Part shown: positions 1-7,735 of the stretch, piece by piece
Numbering within the stretch: position 1 is the first letter of the stretch
Layout: each line of letters begins with the position of its first letter
NCBI RefSeq assembly: GCF_932526225.1
Contig: NC_064034.1
Span: 14,582,887-14,646,886 of the forward strand
Reading direction: 5' to 3'
From: Nematostella vectensis
Taxonomy: Eukaryota; Cnidaria; Anthozoa; Actiniaria; Edwardsiidae
DNA length: 64,000 bases
Position numbers and translations under genes: made by a program
The notes under the pieces: generated by a model
The model's database searches: none
Seen by the model: only the letters and a program-made list of their open reading frames with translations
What the model was told of the DNA's origin: nothing

Positions 1-1029
1 TGGGGAGATAAAGAGGGGCCTCACGATATGCTCAAGGAGTGGGCACAAGGGAACATCCGCTGGTTCGAGTCCGACTACCGCTGCCTGTGTAAAGACTGCG
101 GAAAGCCGTACAGTACGTGCGACTGTGGCTCTGCCGCGCCCTCCTCCAGGCTCCACAACATAAAGGGCCGGATCTGGTGTCATCCAGATTCCCAACAGCT
201 TGAGGTGTTTCGAGAGGAGTGGGATGGGGTGGCGTTCGACGCGGCGATCGAGCAGGCCCACCCAAGCGATATGTGGGTGTGCTCGACCAACAAGATGGGG
301 GCCCTTGTCCAGCAGCGATTGGTAGAGCACCACAGGGAAAACTACCCCCGATTGCCAGCAACCATCCGCTTTGACCCCGATTCCAGCGTCGCGCACCGTT
401 ATCGCAAGAAAGGGAGGCTGGTGCCCGTGCCAGGCAAAAGGGGTGAGAAGGTCGACGCGTACAAAGGCACGGTAGTCGAGGTTCCTCTCGGCGCGGTCCT
501 TAACGGGCTTCCCCTCGGGTGGAAATACGCGGGCTGGGGGACAGTCCACCGGGTGCAGGGCAAGACTATCCAGACTCCAAGACGTTTGTTTATCGTAGAC
601 CACATCTTAGAGGGCTGGATCACGAATGCTGTATACACCGGCATCTCCCGCGTGCGGCGCGCCGACCAGATAGTCCGCGTGATCCCCCCCGATGATATCC
701 CCGGTGCCTTGGTTCCCACAGGACTGCAGGCTACGCCCAGTGAAGAGCTCATTATAGCGCGAATAAAGCGATACGCTATAGACGACAGGCAAAAGGGCCG
801 CACAAAGTACACGGGGCCACACCACGTTCTGACGGTAGACCACGTACTCGGCATGATTGCTGACGCGGAAAAGAAGTGCACGGTCTGTGGCACTCAGCTT
901 CTGCTTCAGGGGTACGCCAAGAGTCATCCCCAATGCTTCAGTATCGACCGGCTGGACGACAGTCAGGGTCACTACAAGTGGAATGTCAGACCCACGTGCC
1001 TTAGCTGCAATAGAAGGCACAAGCGCTGA
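1..1029 (+). CDS. SF1 helicase C-terminal domain fused to HNH-like zinc domain (5' partial)
   Basis: The frame is open from base 1, so the gene is cut by the window edge; the first Met is at 28 but need not be the true start. Residues are counted from that Met. A Cys-rich stretch lies at residues 19-33. The helicase part ends with TVHRVQGKTI (from 172) and YTGISRVRR (from 203), which match motifs V and VI of RecD/Pif1-like superfamily 1 helicases. After a basic linker comes a zinc or HNH-like domain with Cys pairs at 284/287 and 324/327, FSIDRLD between them and a final CNRRHKR. In viruses and Maverick-like elements such helicases serve genome replication; the HNH part could nick DNA. It converges on the integrase gene, leaving a 35-bp gap. 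No frameshift is seen. The helicase call is firm; nuclease activity is inference. Confidence 0.75.
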   Translation, partial: WGDKEGPHDMLKEWAQGNIRWFESDYRCLCKDCGKPYSTCDCGSAAPSSRLHNIKGRIWCHPDSQQLEVFREEWDGVAFDAAIEQAHPSDMWVCSTNKMGALVQQRLVEHHRENYPRLPATIRFDPDSSVAHRYRKKGRLVPVPGKRGEKVDAYKGTVVEVPLGAVLNGLPLGWKYAGWGTVHRVQGKTIQTPRRLFIVDHILEGWITNAVYTGISRVRRADQIVRVIPPDDIPGALVPTGLQATPSEELIIARIKRYAIDDRQKGRTKYTGPHHVLTVDHVLGMIADAEKKCTVCGTQLLLQGYAKSHPQCFSIDRLDDSQGHYKWNVRPTCLSCNRRHKR

Positions 1030-1030
1030 T

Positions 1031-1080
1031 CGCGCTAGCGTGGGGGCTTTTTTGGCCGCTAGCGTCACGCTAGCGTCGCG
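1031..1080. repeat. GCTAGCG repeats between convergent genes
   Basis: Several copies of GCTAGCG and its near-palindromic surroundings lie around a T-run in the short gap between the helicase and integrase 3' ends, running into the integrase end. It could form alternative hairpins and act as a shared transcript end; that role is inference. Confidence 0.4.
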
Positions 1081-1988
1081 CTACGCAACTGCGAACGCGT
1101 GAAGCCGTGCTTAGAGTACGCCGTGTAATACAACACTGGCTGTCCGGGCTCCATGACCCTCTTTAGTATTGGGTATGCCTTGCGTGTCCACCACGGGTCC
1201 GTCGCTCGCCGTCGGCCCTTGTCCTGAAGGTCTTCCTCGTTTACGGCGATGTACACCTCCGTTCCGACCTCTAAGGTGACCTCTAAGGGAGGCTTTTCGG
1301 CTTTGAGAGGCACGCGCCTAAGCTTTATGGCGTCCTTAGGCGCAAAGCCAGTCATGCAAGTCTTCGTTGCGTTCATGTCCGAGATGACGATAGGCAAAGC
1401 AGTAACCCACTCGCGGTTTGTCTTGCCGGATGCAAGATCCTTCGAGTACTGCGCTGTGCCAGCCAGCGATGGAAAGACTCGGCGAAAGCCTGGCTCAGCC
1501 CGTCGGACCTCCACCCCGTGGTCTGTTAGGAGCTTTGTGGTAGCACCCTTGAACTCCGTGCCGTCATCAACCATGAGGACTTTAGGCCATGCGAGAGGTC
1601 CCTCTGCATAGATGCCAGCGAGTTTGCGGGAGACGACGGCCGCGCTCTTAGTCCTCAGTGGGCGGGCGGCTTTATATCGTGAAGCAACGTCAACGACAGT
1701 CAGTTCATACTTGTACCCGCGGTCGGTTGGCAAAAATAGCAGGTCCGACTGGTGGATACGGTTTGGCATCTGCTCCTAAAAGTGGGCGTAGGTAGTCGGA
1801 GGAGAGGGTGTCTTTGTGTAGCCCCCGACGGGCTGCGGGCTTACCCACTTGCGCACTCGGTCTATGGAGGCTGAGCCCTTAGGAAGTTTGGCATGCAGAG
1901 CGGTCACTCCCTGGAAACCACCTCTGGCGTAGTAAATAGGACGAAGGAACGCATCGAGTTCTTCGTCGGACATGCGCTTCGCCGCCAT
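1065..1988 (-). pseudogene. rve-type integrase, interrupted by one in-frame stop
   Basis: Minus-strand frame with two open parts, 1776-1988 and 1065-1769, joined in the same frame across one TAG codon at 1774-1776. The upstream part is the small N-terminal helical domain; MAAKRMSDEEL at 1988 is the likely start. The downstream part is the RNase H-fold integrase core: QSDLLFLP and VVDVASRY supply the first acidic region and VLMVDDGTEF the second Asp. The third acidic residue cannot be placed confidently. A basic C-terminal region follows, with DPWW, as in integrases of Maverick/Polinton and LTR elements. It would insert element DNA into the host chromosome. Together with packaging and capsid-like neighbours it marks the block as an integrating virus-like element. 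Confidence 0.75.
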
Positions 1989-2003
1989 TACGTGTCGGCA
2001 ATA

Positions 2004-2019
2004 ATGTATTGCAATACAT
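2004..2019. repeat. 16-bp perfect palindrome upstream of integrase
   Basis: ATGTATTGCAATACAT is a perfect palindrome just upstream of the presumed integrase start on the minus strand. It could be a protein-binding site or a cruciform. Function not shown. Confidence 0.35.
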
Positions 2020-2127
2020 TGCAACAGGTGTATCAGTCTCCAACAGGCGGTTGCCGCCTGCTCGGGCGTGCATACGCACTGCTGCGCGATACGCTTGGTC
2101 TTTCTAAGGCCGGTCTGCAATCATCTT

Positions 2128-2167
2128 ATACGTATACGTATACGTATACGTATGCGTATACGCGCAG
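2128..2167. repeat. TATACG tandem tract
   Basis: About six copies of TATACG, one varied to TATGCG. The tract is alternating purine-pyrimidine and sits between the integrase and the next minus-strand gene. Similar alternating tracts precede two other minus-strand genes of the block. Confidence 0.7.
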
Positions 2168-2212
2168 CATGGAAAAAGGCCGCCTAGACGCGGCGCCGGA
2201 ACGGCAGCTACA

Positions 2213-2645
2213 TCACAGCAAGCGGCTAGCTGCGTAGCCGATGGCGAGAGCGCCCGCGCCAATGTACGCCAACTCGGCGTTTTTCTGCGTTTTGCTGGGG
2301 GTGTAGTAGTCGGACAGCTCAGGTGCCCGCATCGACTCCAGGGATTGTTCTGGCCGGGTCTGGTTGTAGAGTTTGAGCGCGTAGTCAGTGTCGGTGAAGT
2401 TTTACTTTGCGAGGGACCCTCTCTCGCGACTTTGAGCTTGCCAATCGAGGATTTTTTGTCGCCGCTGTTGGTAGCGTCCATAGTCTTGTTGGTATTTCTC
2501 TAGGGCCTTGTCGTGCCTCTCCTTCTTAGCTAAGGCAGGGCTCTCATCGTTCGACAGGAACTTTGCGAGGTAGTTGCCACCAACGAATGCAGTCGCGTTT
2601 AGGACGGCGTCGCCAACCAAAATCGCGATAGAGACTATCGAGTAG
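2213..2645 (-). pseudogene. conserved element protein with coiled coil and C-terminal hydrophobic tail, one in-frame stop
   Basis: The frame runs from about 2645 to a TGA at 2213-2215, broken only by a TAA at 2402-2404. The N-terminal part has a hydrophobic stretch (SIAILVGDAV, then NATAFVGGNYLA), followed by a charged Glu/Lys/Gln-rich helical region. The part after the stop has a YALKLYN segment and ends in a Gly/Ala-rich hydrophobic tail before the terminal ASRLL. Similar two-part small proteins occur, as I recall, beside integrases in cnidarian genomes; function unknown, possibly virion or membrane associated. The start is unclear because the open frame continues upstream into a repetitive spacer to 2719. 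Confidence 0.55.
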
Positions 2646-2653
2646 TGTGTGTG

Positions 2654-2714
2654 TGCTTTGCACACTTCACGTGCAGTGTGTACGTATGCGCATGCGCATG
2701 TATTGTGCAAAGCA
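2654..2714. repeat. inverted repeat and alternating purine-pyrimidine spacer
   Basis: TGCTTTGCACA at 2654-2664 pairs exactly with TGTGCAAAGCA at 2704-2714. The loop contains GTACGTATGCGCATGCGCAT, an alternating purine-pyrimidine run. It lies between two minus-strand genes and may be a promoter or terminator region; that is inference. Confidence 0.6.
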
Positions 2715-2723
2715 TGCACGAGT

Positions 2724-2990
2724 CTAATACATGTGGTAGTTAGTGTAGCACACTGCAGTACACTGCAACATGGGCAGGATCTTCTGGTCCTCGAGGTAAC
2801 CCTTCAAAGCGTCAGCACCTGCAACGGCGGCAGTCATTTTTGCGTAGTTCATGGCGTTCGCGGAGGGGTCTTTGGTGAAGTCCTCGCGCAAGACCTTGCG
2901 CCCAACCCAGCCGATACCGGCGACGGGGCCGGTTATGACTGCGGCGTCGGTGATGGTCTTTGTAATCTCGCTCTGCTGCGTCGTCGGCAT
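2724..2990 (-). CDS. small membrane protein of the virus-like block
   Basis: 88 residues. It starts MPTTQQSEITKTI, then has a hydrophobic Gly/Ala segment (AAVITGPVAGIGWVG) and a second (MTAAVAGADALKG) before the charged DQKILP. This two-segment pattern, with an N-terminal polar head, is seen in small cnidarian element proteins I recall; no function is known. The last residues after DQKILP run into a repetitive spacer, so the native C-terminus may be altered. Intact otherwise. Confidence 0.5.
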   Translation of the reverse strand: MPTTQQSEITKTITDAAVITGPVAGIGWVGRKVLREDFTKDPSANAMNYAKMTAAVAGADALKGYLEDQKILPMLQCTAVCYTNYHMY

Positions 2991-3070
2991 TGCGGTGCAC
3001 GGACGTGCGGATATGGGTGGGGCCCTCGTGTCTTAATGTCTGCTTACTCCATGGATAACAGCCGAGATTT

Positions 3071-3313
3071 TCACTGTCCGGGAGCGCGAAGCGCTGTCGC
3101 CGGAACGCGATCCTTGGTCTGCTGTGCGGCCGGAGTCACGTCGGTAGCTCGCTGGTTAACAGCTGGTGTACGAGTGAACGCGGCAGCTAGCTCCCGCCTA
3201 CGTGTGTAGAGACCGATCAGTGACACTAGAAGACCAGCGACCCCGATAACCGAGCTAGCCGAGCAGGCAGAGTTGCTTACCGGGACTGGTGTGTGTATGC
3301 CTTCGGCGCGCAA
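3071..3313 (-). CDS. small single-pass membrane protein
   Basis: 80 residues with one clear membrane segment (SSVIGVAGLLVSLIGLY) followed at once by TRRRE, a basic stop-transfer signal, and a polar Pro/Thr/Ala tail. It sits in the same strand and order as the neighbouring small genes, 80 bp after the previous one. No family is recognised. A role in the particle or its membrane is inference from context. Confidence 0.45.
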   Translation of the reverse strand: MRAEGIHTPVPVSNSACSASSVIGVAGLLVSLIGLYTRRRELAAAFTRTPAVNQRATDVTPAAQQTKDRVPATALRAPGQ

Positions 3314-3316
3314 GCC

Positions 3317-3664
3317 CTAGCGTCCCTGCGTCTCGCTAGCGACCGGCGACCCAACGTGTTGCACGACACGTAGTGTCTCTTTCCTCGCTCTGTTAAGTCT
3401 CTGCCAAGCGCCTCCCAGCTTCGACTCGCCCAGGGTGTTTAGGTCTGGTCGCGGGTGGTTGGGGGCTCGTGATTCTCTCCGCCAACGCCGAAGGCGTACG
3501 TGTAGGTTCATGAGCAGCTTGTTTGTCAGGTTCCGCTGACGTTCCGGCAGGCTGGGCACTAGTACTTCCTTGAGGTTCCTCCATTTGTGTTGACACTCGG
3601 TGTCAACTATTTGGTTGCTGAAGAAGTGGCAAGCTTTCAAATGAACGTCTACTCTGGGATGGCA
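3317..3664 (-). CDS. basic helical small ORF, uncertain
   Basis: An open frame partly overlapping the next gene's 3' part. The C-terminal 90 residues are Arg/Leu-rich and amphipathic (LHVRLRRWRRES, WQRLNRARKE). A competing Pro/Ser-rich frame covers 3393-3596. I cannot tell which, if either, is translated. The region also holds hairpins (3589-3607, 3732-3750). Confidence 0.25.
   Translation of the reverse strand, partial: CHPRVDVHLKACHFFSNQIVDTECQHKWRNLKEVLVPSLPERQRNLTNKLLMNLHVRLRRWRRESRAPNHPRPDLNTLGESKLGGAWQRLNRARKETLRVVQHVGSPVASETQGR
3589..3607. repeat. GTTGACAC hairpin, with a second copy at 3732-3750
   Basis: GTTGACAC, three loop bases, GTGTCAAC. The copy at 3732-3750 has the same stem with one G-T pair. 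A separate motif, GCCGTTCCGGCAGGC or close to it, recurs at about 3540, 3685 and 4162, and as its complement near 2196. These may be small palindromic insertions or transcript ends. Confidence 0.45.
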
Positions 3665-4263
3665 GACTCGCCACTGTGCGTTTGCCGTTCCGGCAGGCAA
3701 ACCACTGGTGAGTCCGCGGCTGCTACCTCGTGTTGACACCGCGTGTCAGCGCTTGCCGTTCGTGCGGTGTTCACATGACGTGCTACGTGTAACGCCCCGA
3801 CGGCTAAAGCCATCAAACGACCGCAGCGTAGAGACAGGCTTCCGCACAGTGTGCGGAGCTCGTTGTTAATGATGTAGTCGGACACTAGGTCGTTGTGAAG
3901 ATCGACCACACTGTCTATCGGCAGCGCCATGCCTACTAGCTTGGTCGTAAGCTTTAGAAAGCTGTCTGCCAGGGCGTCCGTAGTCCGGCTGGCTAGAGCG
4001 GTCTCGTATCGCTTCTCGTACTTCCTCACCTCCTCGGCGCTCATGCGTTTGACGTCGTCGTGAGTCAGGGCCTTGCCTACCATTTCTCTCGACTTCCCCG
4101 AGGCTACGAGAATCACGAGTTTTTCCCTCGCGTCTGCTATCTTAGTTAGCTCACCTCCGGTTGCCGTTCCGGCAGGCTGCATCGAGCAGCCCAACGACTC
4201 GACGGCCGGGAGGCCGGCGGCGCCCCCCTCAAGAAGACTCTCAAAGTATTCGTCGCTCATCAT
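3649..4263 (-). CDS. conserved helical element protein, function unknown
   Basis: Started at the Met at 4263 (MMSDEYFESLLEGG), because the codons upstream are a poly-G/C run. The core from ELTKIADAREKLVILVASGKSREM to the LRCGRLMALAVGAL region, roughly residues 37-160, is a continuous helical domain of a kind I recall in cnidarian integrase-bearing elements. The last 40 residues are Cys/Ser-rich and overlap short palindromes, so the true end may have been extended by them. It lies directly downstream of the packaging ATPase on the same strand. No enzymatic motif is visible; a structural or assembly role is possible. Confidence 0.5.
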   Translation of the reverse strand: MMSDEYFESLLEGGAAGLPAVESLGCSMQPAGTATGGELTKIADAREKLVILVASGKSREMVGKALTHDDVKRMSAEEVRKYEKRYETALASRTTDALADSFLKLTTKLVGMALPIDSVVDLHNDLVSDYIINNELRTLCGSLSLRCGRLMALAVGALHVARHVNTARTASADTRCQHEVAAADSPVVCLPERQTHSGESAIPE

Positions 4264-4345
4264 GCGCCCCCCCCCCCCCCCCCTGCCGTGGCTGAGGTGC
4301 AACACGTGTGATTATATATGTATATGTGCACGCATAGTTATGCCC
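4264..4345. promoter_or_regulatory. spacer with C-run and alternating tract
   Basis: A run of C (4267-4283) followed by an alternating purine-pyrimidine tract (4304-4337, including TATATATGTATATGTGCACG). It is the third such tract placed upstream of a minus-strand gene in this block. A promoter role is inference. Confidence 0.35.
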
Positions 4346-4357
4346 TAGGGCGGTGGT

Positions 4358-5036
4358 TTACCGTTCAACTAGGGCGATGGTATAAGGGTGACGCAAGCAA
4401 AACTCTAACTTCGAGAACTTTTTCGTCTTGAGGGCCTTCATGTACTCTTTCATGTTCTCTTCTGAGAGCTCCGCGCCGTAGTCATGCAGGATAGCATGCA
4501 TGTCCGCCTTGCTCGGGGTATAGAAGACCACCAAGGCCGCGATGTTCTCACGGAACGGCTTCGTGATGCTGGTGAGCTGCTGCGTGATCACCCACACGCT
4601 CATACCCACGTGGCGCGCGCTGAACGCCAAGTTGACGAGGTGGTCAGAGCGCCTCTTTACATCTTTCGAGGCCGCACAGTCGTCGAGTATGATTAGCGTA
4701 TTAGTACCTTCGAAGAGAGCGGAGACAAACCTCAGCAGTACGTCGATCTGACCCGCCTCAGGTGCGATGACAAACAGACGAATGTCGCCCTCGCCGAAGC
4801 CGTCGTATGTTTTGTTTTAGACAAAGGTAAGGCACATGAGTACGATGTAGTCAAATTTGCCCCGGAAAGGGCCGCGCAGCCGGTCCACTACGAATTGGAT
4901 CTTCCCGCATGACGTCGGGCCCACGATGAGAGCGTTAAATGGGATGTTTTTCGGGTCCATAGCGCGCTGCCGCATCGCTTCGCGCGTTTCGGTGTCTGTG
5001 CTCAGTATTGTATGGACTCTAGCTGTCCGTTCATAA
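4358..5036 (-). pseudogene. A32/FtsK-HerA-type genome packaging ATPase, damaged
   Basis: The P-loop is read as GPTSCGK followed by Ile where Thr or Ser is normal, near 4910. Walker B is TLIILDDCA (near 4690). Sensor-like VWVITQQLTSI, with the QQ that is typical of A32-like packaging ATPases, lies near 4585, followed by a C-terminal helical region ending at the TAA at 4358. A single in-frame TAA (4817-4819) cuts the frame between Walker A and B. The ATG at 5041-5043 touches the stop of the capsid-like gene but is out of frame with the P-loop, so a frameshift or a lost start lies near 5000-5030. In DNA viruses this enzyme drives genome packaging. The changed P-loop residue alone would probably abolish activity. 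Confidence 0.75.
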
Positions 5037-5043
5037 GGTTCAT

Positions 5044-5541
5044 TTAGGCGTCGGCCACCACAAACACGTGACAGATTACGGTACCCGTGCCGCTCGCCGT
5101 GCCTTTTATCTCTAGGTACTCACCGTCGCGGGTGTTGACCAATCGGAGACCACCCCCATGGATAGCACTGTCGTCCGTCGTTCGAAGGTCGATCCACAGA
5201 GCAAACTTGTTATCGCCATAGAACGACTCTGGGCCGATTGCCGGGGCGGCAGGCGCTCCGCTGTGCCCCCCCCCCCCCCCCCCCGGGGAGGGGCGGACGA
5301 ACCGCCTTTTCGCCTCCCTCCAAAAATCCGTGGGGCGCAACCCCTGGCTGAAGACCCTGTTTGGCACGCCGTCGATTGTAACGCGAACGCTCTTGAGGTT
5401 GTCGTCCCTCAGGCTTTCGTATTCCAGCTCCAGATTTTTGATGCCATAGGATAATTTGGTAGCATCGCTTCCGACTACTACCTGGTCAACCGCTGCAAAA
5501 GTGATCTCGAAGAGCAGCGCCTCGGAGAGCGCAAAGGAGGT
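5044..5541 (-). pseudogene. capsid-like protein fragment, probably C-terminal part of a major capsid protein
   Basis: About 165 residues in frame to a TAA at 5044-5046. Segments: LLFEITFAAV, YGIKNLELEYESL, SVRVTIDGVPNRVFSQGL, a Gly run from the C-tract at 5267-5284, then KFALWIDLRTT, GGLRLVNT, LEIKGTASGTGTVICHVFVVADA. The alternating hydrophobic strands look like the last beta-sheets of a jelly-roll capsid protein, and this type occurs beside packaging ATPases in cnidarian elements, as I recall. Family members are several hundred residues long, so the N-terminal part and some internal sequence are missing. The upstream end runs into the plus-strand gene (about 5455-5541 is open in both), suggesting a rearrangement there. 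Major capsid is the best guess, not proven. Confidence 0.5.
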
Positions 5542-6170
5542 TGGTCTAAACCAAGACAGCTGTACAATGAGGACGGGAGCGTTCGACAGGACGTTGCAAG
5601 GCTGAAAGGCTTCAAGCTGGCGATGGGGTCCGTGGCAGAGATAGACGCGGTCATCCAGGAGAACGCAGAACGAGTCCAAGAGCTGCAATGGGTGGTAGCC
5701 ACAGACAGGGAGAATATCGACGACCCTAACACGTCAGAGAGTCGGCAAGAGGCCCGTGAGCGCAGCGAGGAGAGGCTATCCGGGATTGACGAACTAGAAC
5801 GCGAAAACCGAGAGCTCGGGAACCAAAAGCCGCTAAGAGAGCGCATCAAAGCCATCTTCAAAAAGCACGGCTTTACCGTCACCGCTTTCGGGTTGGCCGT
5901 AGCGACGACGATCGCGGCCATTGTGAGATCGCTAGGCAGGTCGCTCTCCTCCGTAGCCAGAGGGGTCGGTATCAGGCTTTTAAGCCTTAAAAGGCCATCG
6001 GGAAAAAGCTAGGCGAGCTTCTCTCTGGGTTAGTAGGCAGCATCACGAACTTCGTGTTCAAGGCTGCAGGGGAAGCGGTGAAATTCCTTGTCGAAAATGC
6101 GTGGCTGCTCATTCTAGCCGTAGCCGCGTTCTTGGTTCGTCAAATGCTAAGAAATCATCGGAACAAGTAA
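5515..6170 (+). pseudogene. coiled-coil protein with C-terminal hydrophobic segments, one frameshift
   Basis: Plus-strand frame readable from about 5515 (open back to 5455), with an internal Met at 5623. A long Glu/Arg/Gln-rich coiled coil (roughly 5625-5840) is followed by KIRE-like basic residues, IFKKHGFTVTAFGLAV and a hydrophobic region. Near 5985-5995, in a TTTTAAGCCTTAAAA stretch, the frame shifts; the new frame carries a Gly/Ala membrane-like region and a final WLLILAVAAFLV before the TAA at 6168-6170. It overlaps the convergent 512-residue gene by 16 bp. Such proteins recur in cnidarian integrase-bearing elements; a virion membrane role is plausible but unproven. Confidence 0.6.
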
Positions 6171-7693
6171 TACGCCGCGGCCACCGCAAGTGCCGACAAC
6201 CCCGCCTTGAGGGCGGTGTGTTCACCTTTTTCGCCCGCTCCGGCGGCAGCCATGCTATGCGCAGCATGCATACGTGGAGAGGGGGCAGGCGCCGCGCCCT
6301 CTGCGTGCACTTTCGCAGGGGCGGAAGCCTTGCTTCGCCGCCGCGACGGCACGCGGTCGATCCCCGGATCAGTCGCGTGTTGCACCCTAGGATGCCCACC
6401 GGCCATTTTATGAGCACCGACTGGCTTCGTCTCGGTGTTGATCGCGTTTGCGCCGAGCGTCATGGAGTCTGTGGCTTTCTGCAGCTTATTGTTGTAGCCC
6501 ACGACGCCCTGCTTGTTTATCACCAGATCGCTTGGCATCAGCCACACTCCTGGTGCGACCGAAAGACTCAGTCTCACCTTGGCCTCCTGCACGGCTAACT
6601 GGTACCTTTGCACGCTTTGAGCGATGTCGTTTACTATGATCGCGTCTTCAAGCAGCTTCGTGAACTCCGCCTGCGCCTCCATGGCCGGACCACCAGCTCC
6701 CGCGATAGAGGAACGGACGTTTACCTGCGCGCCAAGCACTGCGTAGACGAACGCTTCGACCGAGCGATCGGGTCTTCCTAGCCCTGCTTTTGTCAGCCCC
6801 TTACCTTTGGGGGGCGCAAACCAGCTATATTGCACGCCCTCGTGGTCGTCGTTGCGTATGTAGCCCACCTGCTTCCCACTATTGTACGTCCCACCTTCGT
6901 CGCTAAACAGATTGAGGTGGCTCGGGTACTCGTCCGCCGCAGTGTCGTAGCCACGGATCACGTGCACGTTGCGATACCCCTCCCCCGGGTAGAACACAAA
7001 CACATCGCCTAGCCCGTGGTTCCGCCCGCCTTTCCATCGGAAGTCCGGCTTTCGCGGCAAACCGAACTCTATACATAGACGCTCGGAAGCGGCCTTCTTG
7101 TAGGGGTTACCTTTTTGCGTGAACGGGCTGTCGCCAGGCAGGGAGGCGGCGAGCTCGTAGAGTATCCTGCGCGTGGTAAAGTAGACGTGAAACCTTAGAA
7201 ATCCCCTGATGACAGAGGGGAGCGTAGCGAAAGCGGGGTCGACTTGGGACACCCCACATCCGGCGGTTGCGCACCAGACCGCAAAGTTGAGTTGCTGTGG
7301 CCAGTACCCATAGGAAGGCTCCGATAGCCACCGGCGAGACTCCTTGGCGGACTTGTGCGTGACTACTATCTCTTTGAATATGTCTCGGACCCTAGTCGTG
7401 AATGATTTGTCCTCAGCCACGTGTATCTCTAGCTGCGTGAGTAGTGGGGTGATGTCTGAGGCCGTGCTCTCCACGGGGGTCGCGGGGATGGCGTAGAGCA
7501 GGCCTCTGCAAGGCCGCGCGAGGGTCAGAGACCTAGGGAAACCGGTTTTTGCGCGTTTGACTTGTTCGGCTATAGCGCGTTTGATATGTTCGGCAACAGA
7601 GGCTCCCGCCGCAACTGCCGCCTCCTTCGTCTCCTCCTCCTCCCTCCGGGGAATCGCCTCCTCGTTCAGCATCCGCCAGCCTTCCCAATCCAT
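6155..7693 (-). CDS. 512-residue conserved element protein, intact
   Basis: The longest intact frame of the block. The N-terminus is acidic and helical (MDWEGWRMLNEEAIPRREEEETKE). The middle has a distinctive aromatic core: SYGYWPQQLNFAVWCATAGCGVS, FRFHVYFTTRRILYE, GNPYKKAASERLCIEFG, DFRWKGGRNHGLGDVFVFY and QYSWFAPP, spanning about residues 130-295. After about residue 340 come SIAGAGGPAMEAQAEF and a helical region; the last 90 residues are a low-complexity Ala/Pro/His linker ending in a membrane-like LAVAAAYYLFR. I recall homologous cores in many cnidarian genomes next to the same neighbours but know no assigned function. A virion or maturation protein is possible. The Met at 7693 is chosen as the first in frame, facing a divergent gene at 7736. 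Confidence 0.6.
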   Translation of the reverse strand: MDWEGWRMLNEEAIPRREEEETKEAAVAAGASVAEHIKRAIAEQVKRAKTGFPRSLTLARPCRGLLYAIPATPVESTASDITPLLTQLEIHVAEDKSFTTRVRDIFKEIVVTHKSAKESRRWLSEPSYGYWPQQLNFAVWCATAGCGVSQVDPAFATLPSVIRGFLRFHVYFTTRRILYELAASLPGDSPFTQKGNPYKKAASERLCIEFGLPRKPDFRWKGGRNHGLGDVFVFYPGEGYRNVHVIRGYDTAADEYPSHLNLFSDEGGTYNSGKQVGYIRNDDHEGVQYSWFAPPKGKGLTKAGLGRPDRSVEAFVYAVLGAQVNVRSSIAGAGGPAMEAQAEFTKLLEDAIIVNDIAQSVQRYQLAVQEAKVRLSLSVAPGVWLMPSDLVINKQGVVGYNNKLQKATDSMTLGANAINTETKPVGAHKMAGGHPRVQHATDPGIDRVPSRRRSKASAPAKVHAEGAAPAPSPRMHAAHSMAAAGAGEKGEHTALKAGLSALAVAAAYYLFR

Positions 7694-7735
7694 GCTCAGT
7701 CCTATTAAACACGAAGGCGGGCTGTGTTCAATACA

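Noticed and set aside
32-1068. Long minus-strand open frames opposite the helicase gene
   Set aside because: They are GC-driven shadows; the plus frame carries the helicase and zinc motifs.
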